Below, piece after piece: positions 32,938 to 41,900 of a stretch of 64,000 nt of DNA. Within the stretch, counting starts at the first letter, position 1; each line of letters begins with the position of its first letter. The stretch is taken from contig OZ025249.1 of NCBI GenBank assembly GCA_964019135.1, forward strand, positions 15,463,088 through 15,527,087, written 5' to 3'. The notes beneath the pieces were generated by a model. It searched no databases. It was not told the DNA's origin and saw only the letters and a program-made list of their open reading frames with translations. Source of the stretch: Arenicola marina (Eukaryota > Annelida > Polychaeta > Arenicolidae). Both the position numbers and the translations under genes were made by a program.

Positions 32938-33884
32938 GGGCTATAAAGTCTCGTTCGATTAGACTTCCGGTTTACTCATTTTGGGGACAAACAAAGGAAG
33001 CATGTGTTCGGAACGAGTTTAGAATCTCTGCGCACACTGGTATCCTGACTATCTGTGACGTAGGCGTGACGTGTATGTTACGCAAAGAGAGAAACTGGGA
33101 ACCAGACTACCTGCGCAAAAGCCAGGCGCCGAGGGGTGGGTCCATTGCGGAAAGCCTAGCGCTATGATTAAGAATATTTAAGAAATATAGCTTCACAAAA
33201 CGGATAGATGACATATTTTTTATTCGTTTACGCCATCACAATGACGAATATTTGTTACGACGGGACAATACGACTGAGAAACTAACGTTTTTTTGCATTT
33301 CCTACGAAAACGAGGCATTATGACGTCACACGGATTCTCCCCGGTGACAACGTTGGCGCAACGCTTCAAACAGAAAACTTACAAAAATGAAGAAACTTGG
33401 TCTTTTCGTGATCCAAAAGTGATACGAAAACATCCAACTGGTCTTATTTTATCTTTACCATGTGGTTTAATGACGCACCCGTGTGTTGTTACTCCATGCA
33501 CTGCACATTTTGACAGCGGTCGCTCACTTGCTCTCGCCATTTTTGTTACCGCGGAGGCACGCGAAACTCTGTGACGTCACTCTCTGTTTGGTGAACTTGC
33601 GAAAGCCCGGGTGCAGGGCTAAATTTAGAACGTTATTTTTAGCTTTCGAGTGTTTTGAAGACGGATTTTTCCTTGTATATTTCCAAAGTTCTGCGCTTCA
33701 TCGCCTCCAAATATTTTAACCTATATCTCCCATAGCCATGTTTAGTGAAGTGGTACTCATAGTCTTTAGAATAAACCTGGAAAGAAATTGACTTGTAGCT
33801 GCCTATACTTCAACATGGAGCACGTGTGTTTGTTTGTCCCCAAAACTGAAGTCTCGCGGCCCGATCGCGAGAACTGTATAGCCC
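32938..33884 (+). mobile_element. ~947-bp non-autonomous DNA element, left copy of an inverted pair
   Basis: Ends are GGGCTATAAAGTCTCG and CTGTATAGCCC, and both ends continue inward to TTTTGGGGACAAACAAA, so the element has degenerate terminal inverted repeats of about 65 bp. It is flanked by TATA on both sides (32934-32937 and 33885-33888), a possible 4-bp target-site duplication. Inner sequence has no transposase. Two perfect CRE octamers (TGACGTCA) lie inside. A second copy in opposite orientation follows at once. Confidence 0.7.
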
Positions 33885-33888
33885 TATA

Positions 33889-34797
33889 GCTATACAGTTC
33901 TCGCGATCAGGCCGCGAGACTTTAGTTTTGGGGACAAACAAACACAAGTGCTCCATGTTGAAGTATAGGCAGCTGTAAGTCAATTTCTTTCCAGGTTTAT
34001 TCTAAAGACTATGGGTACCATTTCACTAAACATGGCTATGGGAGATATACGTTAAAATATTTCAAAACACTCGAAAGCTAAAAATAACGTTCTAAATTCA
34101 GCCCTGCACCCGGGCTTTCGAAAGTTCCTCAAAGAGCGAGTGACGTCACAGACGTTCACGTGCCTCCGCGGTAACAAAAATGGCGAGAGCAAGTGGTCGA
34201 CTTAACCATTCCGCTGTCAAAATGTCCAGTACATGGAGTACCGTACAGCACACGGATGCATCATTAAACCACATGGTAAAGATACAATAAGACCAGTTGG
34301 ATGTTTTCGTATCACTTTTGGATCACAAAAAGACCAAGGATCTTCATTTTTGTAAGTTTTCTGTTTGAGGCCTAGCGCCAACGTTGTCACCGGGGAGAAT
34401 CCGTGTGACGTCATAATGCCTCGTTTTCGTAGGAAATGCAAAAAAACGTTAATTTCTCAGTCGTATTGTCCCGTCGTAACAAATATTCGTCATTGTGATG
34501 GCGCAAACGAATAAAAAATATGTCGTCTATCCGTCTTGTGAAGCTATATTTCTTAAATATTCTTAATCATATCGCTAGGCCTTCCGCAATGGACCCAGCC
34601 CTCGGCGCCTGGCTTTTGCGCAGGTAGTCTGGTTCCCAGTCTCTCTCTTTGCGTAACATACACGTCACGCCTACGTCACAGATAGTCAGGATACCAGTGT
34701 GTGCAGAGATTCTAAACTCATTCCGAACACGTGCTTCGTGTGTTTGTCCCCAAAATGAGTAAACCGGAAGTCTAAGCGAACGAGACTTTATAGCCCT
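33889..34797 (-). mobile_element. ~909-bp second copy of the same element, inverted
   Basis: Reverse complement of 32938-33884 at roughly 90-95% by eye. It lacks a ~55-bp segment found in the left copy (around 33665-33715). The two copies meet with an 8-base spacer between GAACTGTATAG and CTATACAGTTC, giving a 1.86-kb near-perfect palindrome. No TATA repeat at its far end. Also carries two TGACGTCA octamers. Confidence 0.75.
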
Positions 34798-34827
34798 TCG
34801 TCTTTCCGCATCGCTCGGGATGCAGCG

Positions 34828-34974
34828 ATGCCAGCACGATTATTTGGAATTAATGATAGTGAGAATGAAGAAGAACAAGTGGAGATATTCGGGCAACCGG
34901 AGCATGTGTTCTGCCGCCGTACGTATCGCTTCGAGCCATCTCGACTGAGATTGCTTAGGAACGGTAAAAGTTAA
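34828..34974 (+). CDS. short open frame, possible exon or gene fragment
   Basis: ATG to TAA, 48 codons, too short for standard ORF lists. Reads MPARLFGINDSENEEEQVE then FGQPEHVFCRRTYRFEPSR. The amino-acid composition (acidic stretch, then Arg/Phe-rich) looks protein-like and unlike the surrounding DNA, and a GTAAAA at 34961 could be a splice donor. It starts 30 bp beyond the inverted element pair. It might be the 5' end of a transposase or host gene whose remainder is gone. I do not recognise the family. Confidence 0.25.
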   Translation: MPARLFGINDSENEEEQVEIFGQPEHVFCRRTYRFEPSRLRLLRNGKS

Positions 34975-35317
34975 AAGGTTACAAATGACGAAGTATTTTA
35001 GCCAAGGCCAGCCTACCAATCATTCTTGCTCTTATCAAGCAAAGATATATCTTCGACATGATCACTTGACTGCCCATCAGTGAGGGTGGTGCGAGGTGGA
35101 ACGGTAATCTCAATTAGCTATGGTTAGGTGCAATTAGACATGGAAGGTCATCTTGGAGACTCCTGAGTAATGGTCAAGACCAAACAACAGGATATCAAGG
35201 CGGTCAACAAAGATGGTCAATCGGCGATTGAGAGGGAAGACGAAAATCGGGAGGATGGGACCAATTCGAATATATAAAGACCGACCAAAAATCTCGTTAC
35301 GACGAAAAACAGGTTTC
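34975..35317. other. intergenic DNA
   Basis: Nothing recognised. A TATATAAA box-like string lies at 35270-35277, with no gene clearly following it. Confidence 0.35.
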
Positions 35318-35640
35318 GTGACCTTGACGTTGCTGTGACATTGACCTTAATCAATATACGTAATCCGCGATTAAATAATATTGTTATGTTGTACGCATGG
35401 TGTCACTTACCTGACTTGTATCCTTCGCGGAGAAACTGGGAAAATGCTCTCATAGTTTGCTCTCAAAAACTAAAAGTCGGAATATTTGTCAAATTTAAAT
35501 GCGGCGTACCTATGGTAGGCGTTACCTAAGGCGTTCGACAGTTATCGCCCGTCATTAGGCCTACCCACAACCTCACGGACGCACAGACAGACAAACAGAA
35601 AACACCGTTATAACACTTCGATCAATTCCTGTGTCACTGC
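35318..35640 (+). repeat. interspersed repeat with GACCTTGAC head and CGGACGCACAGACAGAC tail
   Basis: Matches the general form of a repeat common in marine invertebrate genomes: TGACCTTGAC phrases, a GTTCGACAGTTATCGCCCGT stretch, then GGACGCACAGACAGACAAAC and a short AC-rich end. Recognised from memory of the pattern, not by comparison. No coding capacity. Confidence 0.5.
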
Positions 35641-35714
35641 CAGAACCCTATCAGTTGGCCACATAAGCAGTCGACTGAGCCGACCACGTCAGCGAACCGG
35701 GAAGAAGCACTCTG

Positions 35715-35729
35715 CCAGCAGAGGGCGCT
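35715..35729 (+). promoter_or_regulatory. consensus CTCF-like motif
   Basis: CCAGCAGAGGGCGCT fits CCASYAGRKGGCRSY at all 15 positions. Lies in the intergenic region between the two genes. Confidence 0.5.
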
Positions 35730-36682
35730 CGTTCCTCACATCACCTCTGCCCCACGTCACCGCCCACCTCACGGTTGACCCCAACGGTCCTGGGGTCACA
35801 AATGGTTTTAGAGGGTTTGTTTAGATTGAATATTGAATCTTCGAAGCAGAATTTGAAAAATATAGACAATGGAAGAGTTAAGCGAAAAATTATTTCAAAA
35901 TAACACGGGGTCAAAGTTCAGAACGCTTCACGCCTTTGACCTCGACCGCACTCGAAAATATAGTTCGTAAGTAACATGGCTTCAAAGTAATCAAACTCAA
36001 ATGCATTCTTCATGTATGGTACCAATGGCACAGTAAACGCTAAACAGCGGTGTATTTGATGCTAAACCGCGAATTTATCTTCGGTTAGATTCATTTCAAT
36101 TTTCACGTATGAAGGATAATTCTGATGGTTAAATTTGACGTGCGGAAGAGGGACTATGGCGCAAGCGTAACGCGCTCTGCCGGGAAATCGGGGAAGAAGT
36201 TGACGCTGGTTCCCTGGTAGGCATACGCACGTCTCGAGAAATTGAAAAGGCGCACAGATGGGTCAGGGAACCAGCAAATTTCATAGCAGCAAAAAAAGAA
36301 GTAAATGCTGAGATTTACGTCAAACAAACAAAAAAGTCGCTTATCACAATCACGACAATAACTGTGGTGCAAATCACGATCACAAGTGATACGGCTGACA
36401 CGAATCACGAAAATAATAGATCCCCATCGCACATCACGGATTTGCAGTTTTACGAAAATCGCGACCGCAATAATTGCTTCGATCACGGATCACGAAAATA
36501 AATTTCCTCAGTTCCCGATCACTATAATAATTTTAGGTGCAATCACGGATCTTGAAAGTCACACCTCTCTGAGAGTGGTCAGAACCAAGACCCATGATGA
36601 ACCTTCAGCCTATATTAGTGTCGCCAAATCTGTAAACGATTCCGGTTGTAGTAAAAACAAAACGCAATAGTATGGATCGGGA
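35730..36682. other. intergenic DNA with degenerate ATCACGA phrases
   Basis: No gene. From 36370 to 36550 the phrase AATCACGGATC / AATCACGAAAAT recurs about six times without fixed spacing. Confidence 0.4.
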
Positions 36683-36870
36683 AGGGGTAAATGGCGACAT
36701 GCGGTCGACACTGGCATATCTGTGAAAAATCGACATTCGACATTGACCCTCAAATTCCGAGACTGAGGATCTACAAACGCGACACATAACGTCGTGAAAA
36801 ATCAACGTTTGACACTGCGAATGTTTTTTAAATTGACACTGGACACCCCCCACCCCTTCCAGACCCCTGG
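36683..36870 (+). repeat. dispersed repeat, copy 1
   Basis: Contains AAATGGCGACATGCGGTCGA, ATTGACCCTCAAATTCCGAG and CATAACGTCGTGAAAAATC. The reverse-complement relative lies in the first intron of the nrf-6-like gene at 39530-39690. Internally degenerate, with repeated TCGACATT/TTGACACT phrases. Confidence 0.6.
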
Positions 36871-37424
36871 TCGTGACACCGGTTGACAAATAATTAAATC
36901 TGTATTCTGCTATTCATTCTACTCAACATATAACTGTGACGTATGACCAGACATCGAGTGCGATGTTCACCGGGACAGGTCATATTTATGCATTGACTCC
37001 CCCTGTACATAATTATCTACGGTCAATAAACCATGTCAATAATAACATGGATGCTGGAGATCCATGATATCACCAGCCGAATGAAGCACGTCTATCTCTG
37101 CCATATCTCTATCCAGGGGATGGGGGGGGGTAACTTCTTCTAATGATGCGTTTATATACAGATGACAACATCGGTCCTTTTGACAGTGAAGTATGCCCCC
37201 ACCCCCCCTCCTACCCCGCGGCCCATTTTCTTCGACGCCAGCGTTTTCTGCCATTATCATTGAGTCGGACAAGCTGGGCCCGTGACCGCCCTTACCCAGG
37301 GGCCCAACATGCCTTGCGCAATGATGCGTTATCCTGCCTCATATTTGAGGGAAGCTTGTTAAGCCGCACATAGTATAAACGCAGACGGAGTCCCATGCAG
37401 ATAAGTCGGATCCGCAATTTTGAT
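36871..37424. other. intergenic DNA
   Basis: Nothing recognised apart from short G- and C-runs. Confidence 0.4.
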
Positions 37425-37540
37425 GAAGCGGGGTGGGGGGACATGGATATCGACCCTGAACCCGCCGATTCCCGTAACCCAGGGAATCGAACCCGGTCTG
37501 GTTTGCAACTGTGTGCTACCGACTGAACTACATAGGCTCC
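37425..37540 (-). mobile_element. tRNA-derived SINE-like element
   Basis: On the minus strand: GGAGCCTATGTAGTTCAGTC, then GGTAGCACACAGTTGC and a perfect B-box GGGTTCGATTCCC. The 5' heptamer does not pair with the sequence after the T-arm, so it is a tRNA-derived head and not a functional tRNA. Confidence 0.55.
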
Positions 37541-38287
37541 TTAATTTAAGGATGTCGAAGTTTCAAATATTAACTTGACTGATCACACAAATTAAAATTT
37601 GTATCATGGCAAATTCCGTGTTGATGGCGATTGCAATATAAACCGTACTATTATCTGACGTAACCAGAGATTCCATTTTCATTTGATGTTTATAATTATC
37701 ATCTCTCTGACATCACAATATTTATTTACACGTATTATTATTAATTATCTATAATTAGTATCTATACTATTTCGATTAAGGAATACCGATACAGCCAGGG
37801 TCTATATGCGTTACACCTGATACTAGGTAGCAAAGTATAAAACATGTCATCGCAAAGTAAGCCGCCGTCAAGTAGTATCGTCATAGTCCTCGCAAAATTG
37901 ACCTTTACTTGTTGGCCCGTGTTACCGCTTGACTCTTGCGCTGTCCTATAATCAAGTCACTCACACATATATCACCTGACACAATTATGACAACAGTAAA
38001 CTTGACTGACCATCATCATGCCATATAAAGGTTAAGTGACAATACCGTTGACTGGCGTGATAGATCAATCTTGTAAAGAAGTATATCAGCGGCTTGGTCT
38101 TGTTTTGCAGACCAACAAGCCTCTCTTGAGGAAATAAGTGCGGCAAGGCGCGAGACGGTGAGACCGTCTCACAGAAGGCACACTGGCGATGATCCACCGG
38201 GTTTGAGCATCAGCCCGAGAACGATCGATTTCATATTTCTGATTTAGAAGTAGTAATTATTTTGGTTGGCTTTTCCCGCCCTTCGTG
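37541..38287. other. upstream region of the nrf-6-like gene
   Basis: AT-rich intergenic sequence. The promoter and any 5' UTR exon of the downstream gene should be here, but no TATA box or initiator is convincing. Confidence 0.4.
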
Positions 38288-38972
38288 ATGATGTCGTCTG
38301 CGCGTCGCCCCGCGCTCTTTTGCCTCGCGCTGTGCCTCCTGCACGCTTCTCCGCTGGGCGCAGAAGAATCTTCGGTTGACACATCAAGGATGTTGCATCC
38401 CGAGTGGCCAGACTTTGGGAGTGTTTGGGCTGACAACGCCCCGAACGATTATTCTACCGCGGACGACAAGGAACATCAGGCCAAGATTGCATACATTCGA
38501 GAAGTATTCAGACAGGTCCCAATGATGGAAAACCTTAGAAGACATATATACGAAACTCCCGATCCCTTTGATTTTGACATTCCGAATTTTTCGGTAGATT
38601 CCCTTTGGCGAGAAATCGAATTGCAGATTCTTCCCGATGAGACGGAAACCGAGCTCTTCCTGGACATGGTGCGCAGCTATTTGGAACGTCGGGTGTCTCT
38701 AGCTTCGCATGGGAAGGCCGGTGTAAAGTCTTCCAGCAGACCGTCACATGCTCCTAGCACCCGGGCACAGATCGGGGGATACGAAGGCTGCGCGCGAGAC
38801 TACAACGCGTACATTCTCCCCGTCACAGATAACATTCTGCGAGCGTTGATTCTGCGGTGGAACGCCTACGTTGTGAAGGCGTGTAGCGTCAAGCCTAACC
38901 CCGCTTTGTGCGAGGCCCTTTTGATTCAAGAGCCACCAGCTTCTGCAAATTCACCTCCATGGGCTGCTCGAC
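38288..38972 (+). CDS. nrf-6-like exon 1: signal peptide and start of NRF domain
   Basis: 685 nt. ATG 38288 (a second ATG follows directly) opens a hydrophobic signal peptide (LFCLALCLLHASPLGA). Then comes an acidic stalk and, from ~residue 164, GYEGCARDYNAYI, the first conserved Cys of the NRF domain. Donor CGAC|GTAAGT, phase 1. Confidence 0.88.
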
Positions 38973-41900
38973 GTAAGTTATACAGAGTGGTATTGAAATA
39001 TGGGAAGTATGGGAAAAACAAGCGGCTTTGCGCCCATCATAACGCCATAATAACCTTGCTCCTTTGAGGCTAATCTAACATATTATGACCTGCTACGTAC
39101 GTTTCACCTTCTTTAATCGTGGGGACCGGCCGCGATAGCTCAGTGGGCTAGAACGCTCGCATTGAGTGCTCTGATCACCTGAGAGCCGAATGGCACGTGG
39201 ATCGGTGGTTCGAGCCCTGCTGTGGACATGTCTGTGTGGTGGCAGGATAAAGATACCATGTCCTTCTTCGCAAAGAGTCGGGGGTTACCCCCGGGGACAT
39301 GGCTCCACTCTCCCTCCCCTCTCTCATTGACGCGATATGACCAAAAGTGGTTAAAGCGTCATGAATAACCAATCAACCAACCTTTAATCGTGTTGCTTCG
39401 GCAAAAAATTATATAACTCTAAATCTGTATCTCTTTAGGTAATGATATTTTAATAATTGTATAATTCTACAATGTAGAATCCCGCTTAATTCGTCCTCCT
39501 GCAATATACGGTTCATTCTCGATCAAAATATCTGGAAGGGAGGGGAGGGGGGGCGTCCATGTTCCGTGTCACAATCTGTGTCTATGTCGCTTTTTCAGTC
39601 TCGGAATTTGTGGGTCAATGTCGACATTCACGTTTTCAAAGATGCCTGTTTTGCGTGTCGCCATTTATACCATCCAGACCCATTTAGATAACGATTTGCC
39701 CAAAATCTCAAAGAGAACTTTAATAGTGCAAGCATTTTTTTATGGGCTGGTACTTACAATATCAGACAATATGCCCAGTACGGTTTAAAAAATGATTTAA
39801 AGGTCATAATATATTTGGAAAATTGCTAACAACCAAACCGTTGTTCCATCAGTGCTGGACTCGCACGGTGCAACCCCACCGACTGGAGTACTGGCCGGCA
39901 AGCCGCACTGGGTGGGGACCCAAGAGGAGTGCAGTAAGAGTACGATCCAATACAACTATTCCACACCGACTGACTTCGAGCAAAGAACCTTCGATGGCTT
40001 TTACTGTCGGCTGAACCTCTCACATAAGGTATGTAACTCATATTGAGTTCATTACAGTGAAATGTACCATTATGGATAATCATGTTGGCCCAATGTCTTT
40101 CCATTCAGGGCTTAATCTATATATACCTTTCGTGACCATTTAATTGATGTTTATTATGAATATATTGTTACATATTGAAGACGAATGTTTTGATTTAGTT
40201 TTAAAAGGCGTGTGACGTTCTTAATTTAATTTAATAACCAATGCATTTACTGTCGATTTGCCTTCAACAAGGAATCATATATTTCAGACGAGAAACTCGA
40301 CTATTTACCCGCTGCAGTTTGGGATGTGTTTCCCCGACACATGTACTAAGGAAAACATATCATATTACCTTGAAGAAGGTAGGACCAATAATTGTAACTG
40401 ACTTCGTCCATGAACGACACATTCACGGGGATTATAACGGTGAACGTTCTTCCCATGGGGCGGTATTCCTCAAAATGGCGCACGAAAAGTGCTTTTCTTC
40501 AGCTTCTTCTAAATGGTATTCGAGGCTATTCAAACAATTGTTTCCCGCCCAAATCATGTCAGAATTTAAAACTGTAACATGTTATGGCCAGATTAGCGTA
40601 ATAAGTCTATTCTTGTCGCTAAAATTCATTGTCTGAAGCATGCGCATCAAATAAAATTAAAAAAGTGCAATGAAACAGTAGACTTTACACAAATATTTGA
40701 CGTAGTTCGTTTAGCTCCCAACCTACGATCAGCTGTCTAGTAAAAACCCTTCTTCTGCCACATTCACTATTCCATTTGAAGGCTATACTTCTATGAATTG
40801 TGAATGTCATGTTACTATGTAATTATTGCATAGATTAATTAACGCTCGACAAAATTTATCCTTATAGTGTCGATTTGCGTAGTAATAAGTAGGGTTTGTT
40901 TAGGAATATCAGCTTTGACCGGGATTCATAAACCATATACTGAACGCTATAGTAGACTATAAACCGGAAACCGTAGTTTGCCGAAATAGAACAGAAAAAT
41001 GCCACGTGCCAAATTCTGAGTCGACAACTACTTGTGATTCTGAACACTGCCACTAAGACCGTGAGAGGCTACAGAGGAAAGCCGTTTTTCAAGCTTAACG
41101 TTCGCCAATGAATACCGCATAAAAGTAGGCCCTATATCGTTTCACACACGTATATCTCTATTTATCCAATTTAAACAATTTAGTTTCCGAGTGCAAATAG
41201 TGAATCATATTTATAGCAATGACAATCGTCCTTTCGAAATTATTACTGGTCTTCTTTTGTTTGTTGCAGAAAACAACGTGACGCAATTAATCCTTCGACT
41301 GTTAAGACGTAACATCACTAACGTCTACTGCGGGTTGGGTCCAGACATATCCACCGACATATATGGAAAAATCGCCTTGTGAGTATAAGTTCTTTCCATA
41401 TTTGGATAGCCATTGAAAATTTCATGTTTTCTGTGTCCGGTCGCATAGCACAAGAACCTCTTGACTGGCAGAGAAAGAAACCTCGGTGTGATCAGGCCAC
41501 TTTTGTGCACATGATTACTAAACTGTGCCCAGACAACTCGCGGGTCAATGACATGGAGTTAGGTGAAATGTGGCCCAGTTTCAGGTATCCCGACGCGAAC
41601 CAACCGCCTATGACTGTGAAGTTAGCTATTAGGATCCACTTGTTGGTAGAAATAGCGCAAACAAAAATGATGTGATCAAGAAATAATTGCGATACTTCGG
41701 CACTGCGTTGCTTAATATAATATATAAATCTCTTCATCATGTGTTTCCGTATGGAAGGCCAAATGTCTGTGTTTGTCTCTACCGGTACCGTGGCTACACA
41801 GCGGACTGACCTTCGCCATCGTAGGTGTTGTGATTGTGGCGACGTGCTACGACGGCTGGGGCCGCAAGAACTACGTCCTCAGGCAGATCAGGAAAAGGGT

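Noticed and set aside
33293-34441. Mirrored frames starting MHFLRKRGIMTSHGFSPV in both palindrome arms
   Set aside because: Under 95 residues, no recognised domain, and differences between the arms are not concentrated at silent positions as far as I can see. They look like chance frames in a non-autonomous element.
40457-40660. Second copy of the 31070 MITE-like element
   Set aside because: One end resembles it (GGGGCGGTATTC), but there is no matching inverted end and internal similarity is weak.
41379-41675. 98-residue frame continuing from near the exon 4 donor
   Set aside because: It runs through a good GTGAGT donor in a phase that does not fit exon 5, and its sequence has no family similarity.
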